Source: Citrobacter youngae ATCC 29220 | Lineage (GTDB): Bacteria; Pseudomonadota; Gammaproteobacteria; Enterobacterales; Enterobacteriaceae | Length of the DNA: 64,000 bases | Direction of reading: 5' to 3' | Assembly (NCBI RefSeq): GCF_000155975.1 | Contig: NZ_GG730301.1 | Coordinates: 64,049-128,048 of the forward strand | Part shown: positions 9,506-21,435 of the stretch, piece after piece | Layout of the letters: each line of letters starts with the position of its first letter | How positions within the stretch are numbered: position 1 is the first letter of the stretch | The notes under the pieces: generated by a model | Databases searched by the model: none | What the model was told of the DNA's origin: nothing | Seen by the model: the letters and a program-made list of their open reading frames with translations, nothing else | Program-made: the position numbers and the translations under genes

Positions 9506-10417
9506 ATGAATCTTGATAAATTTAAAGGGGTTTTCCCTCCCGTCCCGACGATCGTGACCCATGAAGGCCAGTTGGATCGCGCTGGAATGGGAGCCATGCT
9601 GGATAAAGTCATCAATGATGGCGCTCACGGGATACTCGTACTTGGGAGCGGCGGCGAGTTTTGCCACATGACGCATCAGATGCGATTGGATGTCACTGAA
9701 TTTGCGCTGAATTATGTGAACGGGCGCGTACCGGTCATGATAGGTATTGCAGCGCCAGGCACCCGTGAAACCATTGAATATGGATTACATGCTCAACAAC
9801 ATGGCGCAGATGCGGTACTGGTTGTTAATCCTTATTATGCCCTGTTAAACGCTGATTATATCTACCAGCACTATCGTACCGTTGCCGAAAGCCTGAATAC
9901 ACCGGTCATGTTGTATAACTTCCCGGCGTTAACGGGCCAGGATATTGGGCTGGACGTGATTGAGCGCCTTGCTCGCGATGTCCCTAATATTGTCGGTATT
10001 AAAGATACGATTGATAACATCAGTCATACGCGAGAAGTGATTAACCGCGTACATGCATTTCGCTGCGATTTTATTGTGTTTTCAGGATATGACGAATATA
10101 TGCTTGATACGCTGATCCTCGGGGGTAATGGGGGTATCCCGGCAACGTTTAATATTGCGCCAGAGATTACCGGGGGGATATATAAGGCCTTCATGGAAAA
10201 GGATTATGAAGAGGCGTTTAAGAAACAGCGCGTGCTGGCGAAACTCTCCTCGCTTTATGCTATTGAGTCTCCTTTCTTTGGCGTTATTAAGGAATGTATT
10301 AAAGCAACCGGTATGAATATATCGACTGAGGTCATTGCGCCAACGTTGAAATTATCTGCAGAAAAAATCGAACAAGCCAGAAGTATTCTTCGGGCTGCGG
10401 ATGTTATTGCGAACTAA
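9506..10417 (+). CDS. DapA-family aldolase (2-keto-3-deoxy acid aldolase-like)
   Basis: A 303-residue TIM-barrel lyase of the DapA/NanA superfamily. The Schiff-base lysine is Lys166 in NIVGIKDTID, and the assisting tyrosine is Tyr137 in PVMLYNFPALTGQD. The pyruvate-binding loop is GSGGEF instead of the GTTGE of true dihydrodipicolinate synthase. It resembles the E. coli aldolases YjhH and YagE, which cleave 2-keto-3-deoxy sugar acids to pyruvate plus an aldehyde. It is first in a plus-strand run with a UxaA-type dehydratase, which would supply such a substrate. Family is firm; the exact substrate is unknown. Confidence 0.85.
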   Translation: MNLDKFKGVFPPVPTIVTHEGQLDRAGMGAMLDKVINDGAHGILVLGSGGEFCHMTHQMRLDVTEFALNYVNGRVPVMIGIAAPGTRETIEYGLHAQQHGADAVLVVNPYYALLNADYIYQHYRTVAESLNTPVMLYNFPALTGQDIGLDVIERLARDVPNIVGIKDTIDNISHTREVINRVHAFRCDFIVFSGYDEYMLDTLILGGNGGIPATFNIAPEITGGIYKAFMEKDYEEAFKKQRVLAKLSSLYAIESPFFGVIKECIKATGMNISTEVIAPTLKLSAEKIEQARSILRAADVIAN

Positions 10418-10503
10418 CCGGTCGTTGCTCCGGAGGATTTCAGGCTACGGTTTCTCGCGAGTCTGAAGCACAATCATTACAGGATTCTTGAGGCTTTATT
10501 AAG

Positions 10504-12024
10504 ATGAATACGGCTTATCCAGTGATTAAAATAAATAGCAATGATGATGTTGTCGTTGCCCGCTTTCCTGTGAAGGAAGGCACCTGGCTGGCGCACGAGG
10601 AGACTACGGTGAATGTAGATATTCCTGCGGGGCATAAAATTGCGCTACGTGATATCGCCGTTGGTGAGGCGGTAAAACGTTATGGCCAGGTTATTGGTTT
10701 TGCATCGCACGACATTAAACAAGGCGATCATGTCCATACGCATAACTTAAGTATGGGGGATTTTACCCGTGATTACGCCTTTGGCGAAGACACCGTTGTG
10801 CTGCCGCCCGCTGAAAAAATTGACACTTTCATGGGAATTCGTCGTCGCGATGGCCGTGTTGCAACTCGTAATTTTATTGGCATTTTGACGTCCGTTAACT
10901 GTAGCGCCACCGTCGCCAGAGCGATTGAAGATCACTATAAGAAGGTCGGACTGGAGCAGTATCCCCAGGTCGATGGCGTTGTTGCCTTACCGCAAAGCTT
11001 TGGCTGCGCGTTTGGGTTTAACAGTGAAACCATGGCGGTTATGCGCCGGACACTGAGCGGCTATGCGCGGCATGTGAATTTCGCCGGCGTCGTGATTATT
11101 GGTCTTGGCTGTGAGTCAAACCAGATTAAAGATCTCATCCAGACGGAAGGGCTTGAAGAGGGCAAGTTCCTGCATAGCCTGACGATTCAGGAAACCGGGG
11201 GCACGCAAAAAACGATCGATAAAGGGATCGCGATCATCGATGCCATGTTGCCCGAAGCCAACAACATTACCCGCGAACCTGTGCCGGTGAGTGAGGTAAT
11301 CCTGGCATTAGAATGCGGGGGGTCTGATAGCTACTCCGGTATTTCCGCCAACCCTGTGCTTGGATATGTGGCTGATAAAATTGTTCAGCAGGGCGGCACG
11401 GCCATTTTGTCCGAAACTTCAGAGATTTTTGGCGCGGAGCATTTATTGACGCGCAGAGCGATCACCCCTGAAGTGGGGAAGAAGCTCATTGCGCGCATTA
11501 AATGGTGGGAAGACTATTGCGCCAGAACGAAAAGCGAAATGAATAACAATCCTTCAGCAGGTAACAAAGCGGGAGGATTAACCACCGTTCTGGAAAAATC
11601 ACTGGGCGGCATTGCTAAAGGCGGCACGTCAAACCTCGTGGAAGTGTACGAATACGCGGAACCTGTTACGGCGAAAGGATTGGTGTTTATGGATACCCCT
11701 GGGTATGACCCTATGGCGGTGACTGGTCAAATTGCCGGAGGAGCTAATTTGCTCTGCTTCACTACCGGCCGCGGCTCGGCGTTTGGCAGTAAACCGACAC
11801 CCTCGCTGAAAATAGCGACCAACAATGCGTTATGGCAACGCCAGCAGGAAGATATGGATCTTAACTGCGGCGATGTAGCGGAAGGTATTGAAACTATCGC
11901 TCAAGCGGGTGAGCGACTTTATGCCCAGGTATTGGCAATGGCATCCGGGCAAAAAACAAAAAGTGAGAAATTTGGCTATGGCAGCCTTGAATTCGTGCCG
12001 TGGACCATGAATGCCATTATGTAG
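10504..12024 (+). CDS. UxaA-family (altronate/galactarate) dehydratase
   Basis: The 506-residue protein has the two-part layout of GarD and UxaA: an N-terminal SAF domain (about residues 12-90, ending near GDHVHTHNL), then the large dehydratase part with GRVATRNFIGI, GLGCESNQI, ECGGSDSYSGISANP and ETSEIFGAEHLL. Members dehydrate sugar acids to 2-keto-3-deoxy acids using iron. With the aldolase upstream this gives a non-phosphorylated dehydratase-aldolase route (inference). It is probably not the housekeeping uxaA or garD because of its setting. Substrate unknown. Confidence 0.85.
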   Translation: MNTAYPVIKINSNDDVVVARFPVKEGTWLAHEETTVNVDIPAGHKIALRDIAVGEAVKRYGQVIGFASHDIKQGDHVHTHNLSMGDFTRDYAFGEDTVVLPPAEKIDTFMGIRRRDGRVATRNFIGILTSVNCSATVARAIEDHYKKVGLEQYPQVDGVVALPQSFGCAFGFNSETMAVMRRTLSGYARHVNFAGVVIIGLGCESNQIKDLIQTEGLEEGKFLHSLTIQETGGTQKTIDKGIAIIDAMLPEANNITREPVPVSEVILALECGGSDSYSGISANPVLGYVADKIVQQGGTAILSETSEIFGAEHLLTRRAITPEVGKKLIARIKWWEDYCARTKSEMNNNPSAGNKAGGLTTVLEKSLGGIAKGGTSNLVEVYEYAEPVTAKGLVFMDTPGYDPMAVTGQIAGGANLLCFTTGRGSAFGSKPTPSLKIATNNALWQRQQEDMDLNCGDVAEGIETIAQAGERLYAQVLAMASGQKTKSEKFGYGSLEFVPWTMNAIM

Positions 12025-12149
12025 TTGGCGTAAGTATTCGTTTTTATATGTGGCATCGAGCAAGGAAATAATTATTCATCTTTATCGATGTTGGCGGCAT
12101 ATATATGAAATTACATTCTTAATGATTGAGCTTTATTCCGAGGTGAATA

Positions 12150-13160
12150 ATGAAAAATAAACCTGTGCTGGGTATTTTTTTAGGTGAGGCCGCCGGTATT
12201 GGCCCTGAATTAGTTGCAAAAGTGATTGCTGATGGTACGGCGTATCAATATTGCAAACCGATTATTATTGGCGATGCCAGAGTATTGGCGCTTGGGCAAA
12301 AAATCGCTGGCGTAAGTTTCCCATGGGAGACCATTACAGATCCATCCCAGGCGAAATGGGACAACGGCACAGTCCAGCTCATCGATCTTAAAAACTATGA
12401 TCCTGCTGACCTCGTTATGGGGACAATTGATACGGTATCAGGGCATGCGACCGGGGAGTCTCTGATTACCTGCATGGAATTGCTTAAGTCCGGAAAAATT
12501 GATGGTTTCGTCTTTGCTCCGCTGAACAAAGAAGCCTTCAAGAAAGGCGGATGGCATATTGAGGATGAGCACTATTTATTCGCAGAACAATTAGGATGCC
12601 TGGACAGACCGCGCGGCTTGCTAAATGTGCTGGACGATCTCTGGGTATTCCGCGTAACGGGACATGTTCCATTCCGTGATATTGTGAAATATATCACCCC
12701 TGAAAATGTCGGCCGTTCAGTTCAGTTGTGCTATGACACCCTGCGTATGGCTGGCTATGACAATCCACGCATTGCCGTAGCAGCACTGAATCCACATGCC
12801 GGTGATGGTGGTACGTGCGGAACGGAAGAAATCGATGTTCTGATTCCCGTGATTGAGGAATATCGAGCCAAAGGAATGGATATCTATGGTCCTGTTCCTG
12901 GAGATACGTTGTTTATTCATGCCTTTAATCATGAATACGATGCGGTGGTTACCCTGTTTCACGATCAGGGCCAGATAGCCACTAAGCTTCACTCATTTGA
13001 TGTTGGTGTTACCGTGGCCGGTGGTTTGCCGTATGCCATTACGACACCTGAGCATGGCACTGCCTTTGATATTGCCGGGAAAGGGATAGCCAAAACACTG
13101 GCTACGGAAAGGGCTATATCCGTAGCGGCCAATATGGCCTTAACAAATAAAACCAAATAG
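12150..13160 (+). CDS. PdxA-family dehydrogenase paralogue
   Basis: A 336-residue relative of 4-phosphohydroxythreonine dehydrogenase. The zinc histidines are kept: His172 (TGHVPFRDI), His216 (LNPHAGDGG) and His271 (FHDQGQ). Two regions differ from PdxA. GPVHKG is replaced by APLNKE, and the substrate motif TGHTEFFEE is replaced by IEDEHYLFAE, so threonine next to the retained histidine (His141) becomes tyrosine. PdxA relatives include kinase-coupled tetronate enzymes (PdxA2) and TphB, a dihydrodiol dehydrogenase acting on an unphosphorylated substrate. No DUF1537 kinase is present here, so an unphosphorylated hydroxy acid is a reasonable guess. It should not be named pdxA. Confidence 0.82.
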   Translation: MKNKPVLGIFLGEAAGIGPELVAKVIADGTAYQYCKPIIIGDARVLALGQKIAGVSFPWETITDPSQAKWDNGTVQLIDLKNYDPADLVMGTIDTVSGHATGESLITCMELLKSGKIDGFVFAPLNKEAFKKGGWHIEDEHYLFAEQLGCLDRPRGLLNVLDDLWVFRVTGHVPFRDIVKYITPENVGRSVQLCYDTLRMAGYDNPRIAVAALNPHAGDGGTCGTEEIDVLIPVIEEYRAKGMDIYGPVPGDTLFIHAFNHEYDAVVTLFHDQGQIATKLHSFDVGVTVAGGLPYAITTPEHGTAFDIAGKGIAKTLATERAISVAANMALTNKTK

Positions 13161-13183
13161 CAATTGTTGGTATTAATTAACGT

Positions 13184-13239
13184 TCAGGAAAGTATTTAAG
13201 GTTCCACACTCTACTGGCTGCTCTGAAAATACTTCCTGA
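13184..13239. repeat. Inverted repeat between PdxA paralogue and permease
   Basis: TCAGGAAAGTATTT (13184-13197) faces AAATACTTCCTGA (13227-13239) across 29 bases; the arms are complementary apart from one bulged A. It could form an mRNA hairpin that separates the enzyme genes from the permease gene, or be a protein-binding palindrome. No T run follows. Confidence 0.55.
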
Positions 13240-13370
13240 CGTAAGCTATAAATGATTGCTGTGCTATTCGCTTTATTTGTTATCAACGTTGTTATCGTCG
13301 AGAACGAGAAAGTATAAGTATTGAATGAAAGAACATAAATAATACCTTATATCATTATTGGAACGCTATC

Positions 13371-14864
13371 ATGAATAATCGAGAAATGGCGCAATTATCT
13401 CTCCCCCCAAAAGAGAAAGGAAATGTTATAACGACTTATATTTCCTTGTTTATATTAATTTTGTTTGTTGGTATGCCGATTATCGCCAGTGTATTTAGCA
13501 TTCCTATCCACTCAACCTCGTATGTCGTTACCAGTGGGGTTGTCGCGATTGGGTTGCTGATTATCCTGATCACTAAACTAAAATTACACCCCTTTTTTGC
13601 CTTGTTGATCTCGTCAATCTTTCTTGGGGTGGTTAACGGTATTGGTGTCGCTAAAACGGTCAAAACGTTTACCCATGGCTTTGGCGGGCAGTTGGGTGTG
13701 ACTGGCGTGGTCATTGGGCTTGGCGCAATGCTTGGCGGTTTGCTGGTTCAGTCAGGCGGCGGCGACAAAATTGCCGATATCATCATCGGGAACCGGAAAA
13801 TGGTGTGGATGCCGCTGAGTGTGGGACTGGTCTCCCTGATCATCGGTTTACCGAACCTCTTTGAGGTGACATTTGTGCTGATGGTTCCGCTGGTTTTTTC
13901 CATAACTAAACGTTTGAAGTTACCCGTCCTTGCCGTTGCTATTCCGATGTCTGCCGGTCTGATGACGGCTCACGCACTGCTTCCACCTGGACCGGCAACG
14001 ATCATTGCGGCAACGGCCTACAATGCGAATATTGGTGAAACTACGCTGTACGGGGTGATTATCAGCATTCCTGTGCTTCTTGTTGGCGCCTACCTGTTCC
14101 CACGTCTGATGCATCGCCATCTCGCGGTAGGAACACCGCTTGATTTGACGGGGCCAGTTCATTCTTCTGATGAATCGAACGGAGAAAAAACGCAACCTTC
14201 ATTAGGCTCTGCATTGGCCACGGTGTTAATTGCCCCGGCATTGATGATCGTTGGAACCATTGGGCTTAACTTTGTATCACAGCCAGGCCTGTTACAAGAC
14301 GGGTTGCAGGCAATCAGTAATCCAATCATCACACTCAGCCTGGCGCTGATCTACGCGATGATTTTCCTGGGACGCGGTTGTGGATTCCAGACCGAAGACA
14401 TCCTTGCTATCTGTAAGAAGAGCATTGTTCCGATAGTGGGTCTGCTGCTTATTATTGGTGGCGGCGGTGGACTGAAGGATATGCTTACCGCTATTGGCCT
14501 GAGCGACATTGTCAGCCACCTGGCAACTGAATGGTCTATTCCACCGCTGCTTTTTGCCTGGCTTATCGCAGTGGTGTTCCGTATCGCCTTAGGCTCTGGT
14601 ACGGTCGCGGTTTCTGCTTCCGGGGGCATTGTGGCGGCGTTACTGGCGGCGAATCCGCATACGAACGTCGCGTTGTTAGTCCTTTCCACTACCACTGGCG
14701 CAATGTTCTTCTCACATGTTAGTGATGGCGCGTTCTGGTTGTTTAAAGAGTACTTTGGACTGACGGTTCCGCAGACACTGCGCACGTGGAGTTTATTAGT
14801 GACAGTACAGTCTATTGTTGGTTTAGCGTGCGTGCTTATTTTGGGGGCGTTTATAGGCGCATAA
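13371..14864 (+). CDS. GntP-family gluconate-type permease
   Basis: A 497-residue, highly hydrophobic inner-membrane protein with about a dozen predicted transmembrane segments. GntP-family features are GGLLVQSGGGDKIAD, the LPNLFEVTFVLMVPL stretch, the half-site LLPPGPATIIAATAYNANIG and the C-terminal TTTGAMFFSHVSDGAFWLFKEYFGL. Relatives import gluconate, idonate, xylonate and other aldonates by proton symport. It follows the enzyme genes after a 210-bp gap holding an inverted repeat. This fits uptake of a sugar acid that the dehydratase and aldolase then degrade. Confidence 0.88.
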   Translation: MNNREMAQLSLPPKEKGNVITTYISLFILILFVGMPIIASVFSIPIHSTSYVVTSGVVAIGLLIILITKLKLHPFFALLISSIFLGVVNGIGVAKTVKTFTHGFGGQLGVTGVVIGLGAMLGGLLVQSGGGDKIADIIIGNRKMVWMPLSVGLVSLIIGLPNLFEVTFVLMVPLVFSITKRLKLPVLAVAIPMSAGLMTAHALLPPGPATIIAATAYNANIGETTLYGVIISIPVLLVGAYLFPRLMHRHLAVGTPLDLTGPVHSSDESNGEKTQPSLGSALATVLIAPALMIVGTIGLNFVSQPGLLQDGLQAISNPIITLSLALIYAMIFLGRGCGFQTEDILAICKKSIVPIVGLLLIIGGGGGLKDMLTAIGLSDIVSHLATEWSIPPLLFAWLIAVVFRIALGSGTVAVSASGGIVAALLAANPHTNVALLVLSTTTGAMFFSHVSDGAFWLFKEYFGLTVPQTLRTWSLLVTVQSIVGLACVLILGAFIGA

Positions 14865-14905
14865 ACGACGATTCCAACACATTGAATTGTGGATGTAATC
14901 TTTTA

Positions 14906-14936
14906 AATCAGCCACAGATCACATCTGTGGCTGATT
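14906..14936 (+). terminator. Hairpin after the permease gene
   Basis: A perfect 14-bp stem AATCAGCCACAGAT / ATCTGTGGCTGATT with a CAC loop. The T run is weak (GATTCTGT). It separates the permease gene from the regulator gene and probably ends the catabolic transcript. Confidence 0.65.
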
Positions 14937-14982
14937 CTGTATGTCGACCCCAGGCATGTATTACTATGTTTGCCAATTGAGG

Positions 14983-14988
14983 TATAAT
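14983..14988 (+). promoter_or_regulatory. -10 box of the IclR-type regulator gene
   Basis: A perfect TATAAT lies 37 bases upstream of the ATG at 15025. A -35 match is poor (ATTACT at 14960-14965, 17-bp spacing). It supports a separate promoter and the downstream start choice. Confidence 0.55.
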
Positions 14989-15024
14989 CACTGTCATTCT
15001 TTTGGCCAGCCATTGAACTTAACT

Positions 15025-15780
15025 ATGTTAACAAATTCAACAACTTCAGTGCCTGCGCTTGATAAGACGATTAAGATCTGCAACTACCTGTTTACATCTC
15101 CAGGCGCAACATTCAGCCAGATCCAACAAGATCTCGCACTGCCGAAAAGCAGTACATCTTCGCTTCTCAACGCGCTCACCGTTCACCGTATTCTTCGTCA
15201 GGAAAAAGGCCGTTTTTACCTCGGACTTAAATTATATGAATGGGGAAATAAATCTCTGGAGCAATTCGATATTCGAAATATTGCTCTCCCCATACTGGAA
15301 CGCGTGCGCGATCAGACCGGGTTAACCTGCCATTTGGGCGTGCTCGAAGAGTTATCGCCAATCTATATCCTGAAACTGGAAAGCCATCATCCTATTAGTA
15401 TTCGGACATGGGAAGGGAAGAAGCTTCCTCTACACAGCTCTGGGATTGGGAAAGCGCTGTGTGCCTGGCTGCCGCAAGAGACAATTGACGCGCTGCTGCC
15501 GGATGAGAACCTTCCCCGCTATACCGACAGTACGATAACGAAAAAAAATGACCTGATGGCCGAGTTTGCCAAAATCAGAAGCAAAGGTTGGGCTTACGAT
15601 AACGAAGAAGACTGTCCTGGGGTTTTCTGTATTGCGGCGCCGGTATTCGATCATAAAAAGAATGTGATAGCTGCGATCAGCGTGAGTGGTGTTCAGCTCC
15701 AGCTTCCGGAAGATAAGATAGCGGAAACCTCGGTATTGATTATGAATGCCTGCCGCGATCTGTCTGCAAAAATGATGTGA
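15025..15780 (+). CDS. IclR-family transcriptional regulator
   Basis: The 251-residue protein has an N-terminal winged helix-turn-helix (ATFSQIQQDLALPKSSTSSLLNAL) and the C-terminal IclR effector domain (SGIGKALCAWLP, then DNEEDCPGVFCIAAPVFD). An upstream ATG at 14941 was rejected because it would lie right after the hairpin and before the TATAAT box. It resembles YjhI, which accompanies the E. coli yjhFGHI sugar-acid genes. It most likely binds the GTTCC-N6-GGAAC palindromes at 9208 and 9477 and responds to a sugar-acid intermediate (inference). Confidence 0.85.
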   Translation: MLTNSTTSVPALDKTIKICNYLFTSPGATFSQIQQDLALPKSSTSSLLNALTVHRILRQEKGRFYLGLKLYEWGNKSLEQFDIRNIALPILERVRDQTGLTCHLGVLEELSPIYILKLESHHPISIRTWEGKKLPLHSSGIGKALCAWLPQETIDALLPDENLPRYTDSTITKKNDLMAEFAKIRSKGWAYDNEEDCPGVFCIAAPVFDHKKNVIAAISVSGVQLQLPEDKIAETSVLIMNACRDLSAKMM

Positions 15781-15845
15781 GAGCTGGCTTTTCAGCCCCT
15801 GACAATTTAGCCATGGGGCTGAGCCGTAAAGGTATACGGGAAGCG

Positions 15846-17285
<1,440 letters not shown>

Positions 17286-17399
17286 TCAGTCTCAAATTAA
17301 TACACTTTGATTTTGAGTCTAACAAAGGCAAGGTAAATGTCACGATATAACAAAATAGCGCTAATGTGATTTGTTACATCAAAAAAACAGAGTGTTTTT

Positions 17400-18128
17400 T
17401 TACGCTATTCTTTTCGCCAGCTTGCGACCAAGAGATTCAAGAATATAAATGACGGGGATCTGCGTGGTAATATCGTATACCCCGGCAATGCGGGTTTGTG
17501 GGACGTGCCAGGAGAGATTAAAGTCGGCCATTTTCGCCAGGCGCGAGTGTTCATGGCTGGTGATTGACAAGACTTTGCAGTGATGCAGGCTGAACTGGCT
17601 GGCAAAACGCAGGATCTCTTCTGTTTCACCAGAAACGGAAAGCACGATTGCCAGCGCGTTTCTGGCCATATCGTTGGTTACCGGAAAATAAGGGTCATCA
17701 ATATGATTACTGAATTTTCCAACGTTGGAGAAAAAACGCGCCCCATATTTTGCTAACGCTCCTGACGTTCCCGCGCCGACGAATATAATTCGCTCGGAAG
17801 ATAATATAATATCAACAGCCCGATCGAGTAACTTGTCGAACTCATCGTTATTGACGCCTTTAAAAAAGCTGATAATTTCGCTGGCGCCGAAATTAGCCTG
17901 TTGCGGTTCATTCTGCTCTAAATATAATTTAAAACGCAGGCGGAACTCTGAGTACCCCTCACACTTAAGCTTGCGGCAAAAATGCAGTACGGTAGTAGTG
18001 GAAACCCCCACGGCTTCGGCCAGTTCGCGAATGGTCATGTACATCACTTTGTCACGATTTTTAATGACATAGTTGTAGACCAGCATCTCAAGATTGTTGA
18101 GACTGGCGATGGCGGCGTGGGAGAACAT
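17400..18128 (-). CDS. RpiR-family regulator with SIS domain
   Basis: The protein has an N-terminal helix-turn-helix ([24 protein letters not shown]) and a C-terminal SIS sugar-phosphate-binding domain ([20 protein letters not shown], then [11 protein letters not shown]). Taking ATG 18128 gives 242 residues; an in-frame GTG at 18149 would add seven. Ribosome sites are weak for both. It lies upstream of bglA on the same strand and probably controls bglA in response to a phosphorylated sugar (inference). It is divergent from yqfB. Confidence 0.82.
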   Translation of the reverse strand: MFSHAAIASLNNLEMLVYNYVIKNRDKVMYMTIRELAEAVGVSTTTVLHFCRKLKCEGYSEFRLRFKLYLEQNEPQQANFGASEIISFFKGVNNDEFDKLLDRAVDIILSSERIIFVGAGTSGALAKYGARFFSNVGKFSNHIDDPYFPVTNDMARNALAIVLSVSGETEEILRFASQFSLHHCKVLSITSHEHSRLAKMADFNLSWHVPQTRIAGVYDITTQIPVIYILESLGRKLAKRIA

Positions 18129-18180
18129 ACTCACAATAGCAAAACTCACTCATCAGACTTCATCTACAGGGAATAATAAC

Positions 18181-18492
18181 ATGCAGCCAAATGACATCAC
18201 TTTTTTTCAGCGTTTCCAGGATGACATTCTGGCCGGACGCAAGACCATTACGATTCGTGATGAGTCCGAATCACACTTCAAAGCCGGTGACGTTCTACGG
18301 GTGGGGCGATTCGAAGATGAGGGGTACTTTTGCACGATTGAAGTTGTTGGCACCTCAACCGTTACGCTGGATACGTTGACTGAACAACATGCGCGGCAGG
18401 AAAACATGACGCTGGAACAACTGAAAAACGTGATTGCCGAGATTTATCCGAATCAGACGCAGTTTTATGTGATTGATTTTAAATGCCTTTGA
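18181..18492 (+). CDS. yqfB: N4-acetylcytidine amidohydrolase (ASCH domain)
   Basis: A 103-residue ASCH-domain protein starting [12 protein letters not shown]. In E. coli YqfB hydrolyses N4-acetylcytidine to cytidine and acetate. The N-terminal ASCH signature [15 protein letters not shown] includes the lysine (Lys21) and threonine (Thr24) implicated in catalysis. The start was set at ATG 18181, because an upstream extension would run into the divergent RpiR gene. Confidence 0.92.
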   Translation: MQPNDITFFQRFQDDILAGRKTITIRDESESHFKAGDVLRVGRFEDEGYFCTIEVVGTSTVTLDTLTEQHARQENMTLEQLKNVIAEIYPNQTQFYVIDFKCL

Positions 18493-18652
18493 TTTAACGT
18501 GTACGCTTGTTAGCTGAAAAATTGAAATTAATCATATGATTTTTATGAATTATTTATTATCAGATAAATATTATAGCTAACAGGTGTTCACTGGAACCAT
18601 TCTCAGTTACGCTAGAGGAGCAATCACGAAAGTGTTCGTTTCTCGGGAGTAA

Positions 18653-19318
<666 letters not shown>

Positions 19319-19369
19319 AGTCAGTGCAACCCCGGGAACGGCGTAAACTCCTGGCCCGGGCTACGTTTT

Positions 19370-19446
19370 GTAGGCCGGATAAGGCAACGCCGCCATCCGG
19401 CGGCTGGCGCCAAATTGCCTGATGGCGCTACGCTCATCAGGCCTAC
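19370..19446. repeat. REP/BIME element
   Basis: Two REP units, TAGGCCGGATAAGGC...GCCGCCATCCGGC and CCTGATGGCGCTACGCTCATCAGGCCTA, lie between the convergent trhA and ygfZ genes. Confidence 0.85.
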
Positions 19447-19449
19447 TCA

Positions 19450-20433
19450 TTACTCTTCGTCTAACGAATACGGCAGCGGCACAATATGCAGCGTTTTTGC
19501 GTCATCGCGAACGCGGAACACGCTGTCGGCTTCCATGTCGTTATTCATCACCACCTGCACCAGTACCTGGCCATCAGCGAGCTGTACTGCGGCGAGTACG
19601 GTACCGGTACGACGCCAGTTCTCACCCATTTTCAGTTCCAGGTCTTCGCCTGCTTCCGGCACCCGACTGGCCGTACCTGCCAGCGTCCACATGGCGCGTT
19701 TGTTGGCGCCGCGGAATTTGGCGCGCGCCACCATTTCCTGACCGGTATAGCAGCCTTTTTTGAAGCTGATCCCGCCCAGAGCCTGCAAATTGGTCGCCTG
19801 GGGAATAAATTGTCCGCTGTTGGCTGTATCAATGACCGGAATACCCGCTTCGATATCCAGTGCCAGCCACTGTTGGCTGTTATTTAACTCCGCTTCGCCG
19901 CGCAGTTTCTCAACCAGGCTTTCCGCCGTTGCAACATCAACGATCAGCAGGAAACGCTCGGCCGGGTGTTCGAACCACAGTATTGTGCAAGCACCTTCGC
20001 TAATAACCTGTTTATCGCTGTTCGGCAATTCGCTGAAGAGATTGGCCAGCGCCGCTCGTGCCTGGAATCCCGCTACGCCCAACAGAACGCGCTCGTCGTC
20101 CGGCGCAATCACCACCTTCGAGAAGACCGCATATTTCTTCAGTTCGGTAAGCTGCGCATCGCGCAAGTTACGGCGCTCAAGCCATGCAAAACCGTCACTG
20201 TTGCGGAACAGGCGCAGATTGCTCCACATTTTACCTTTGGCATCACAATGGGCTGCCAGCACGTGCTGATGCTCGGTCATCTGGCTGACGTCAGCCGTGA
20301 CCTGACCCTGAATATACTTCTCACTGTCGGCACCGGTAATGGTGGCGAGCGCCCAGTCATCGAGCGTCATTAGCGTCAGAGGTAAACGCGTTGACGCAAA
20401 AGGCTGGCGAGGAGGAAAAGATGTAAAAGCCAT
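19450..20433 (-). CDS. ygfZ: Folate-dependent Fe-S cluster protein YgfZ
   Basis: A 327-residue member of the GcvT-like fold that needs tetrahydrofolate and supports assembly or repair of iron-sulfur enzymes such as MiaB. The family signature KGCYTGQE is present in [22 protein letters not shown], with the functionally important cysteine. It is convergent with trhA and divergent from sdhE. The N-terminus [21 protein letters not shown] is as expected for the enterobacterial protein. Confidence 0.94.
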   Translation of the reverse strand: MAFTSFPPRQPFASTRLPLTLMTLDDWALATITGADSEKYIQGQVTADVSQMTEHQHVLAAHCDAKGKMWSNLRLFRNSDGFAWLERRNLRDAQLTELKKYAVFSKVVIAPDDERVLLGVAGFQARAALANLFSELPNSDKQVISEGACTILWFEHPAERFLLIVDVATAESLVEKLRGEAELNNSQQWLALDIEAGIPVIDTANSGQFIPQATNLQALGGISFKKGCYTGQEMVARAKFRGANKRAMWTLAGTASRVPEAGEDLELKMGENWRRTGTVLAAVQLADGQVLVQVVMNNDMEADSVFRVRDDAKTLHIVPLPYSLDEE

Positions 20434-20653
20434 AATAATGTCCTGATTTGCTTAACGCAGTGATAATGACTAATGGTAAAAGAGCTATGGCCCATTGCAA
20501 GCGGTTTAAACAGGCTATTTGTGCCATATAGTAAGCTTTGCGAGGAGGCATCCAAAAATGGTGAATCCGTTGACTTTATGCGGTTTTATTTAGTGAGCGT
20601 GCTTCCGTTAACTGATATTCCCGCAAAAGAGCGTGAAAAACACGTTACAATAG

Positions 20654-21335
<682 letters not shown>

Positions 21336-21391
21336 TGCCGACAAATGGCTAAAAGCGTGCAGCTTTAAGTCCTTCGGTTTGATGCGCCAGG

Positions 21392-21426
21392 CAGGCCGGA
21401 TAAGACGTACACGTCGCCATCCGGCA
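21392..21426. repeat. REP unit
   Basis: AGGCCGGATAAGACG...CGTCGCCATCCGGCA between the convergent cptA and fldB genes. Confidence 0.75.
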
Positions 21427-21435
21427 ACTCGGTTA

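Noticed and set aside
14941..15024. Upstream ATG extending the IclR regulator by 28 residues.
   Set aside because: It lies directly after the terminator-like hairpin and upstream of the TATAAT box; the extension looks unlike an IclR N-terminus.
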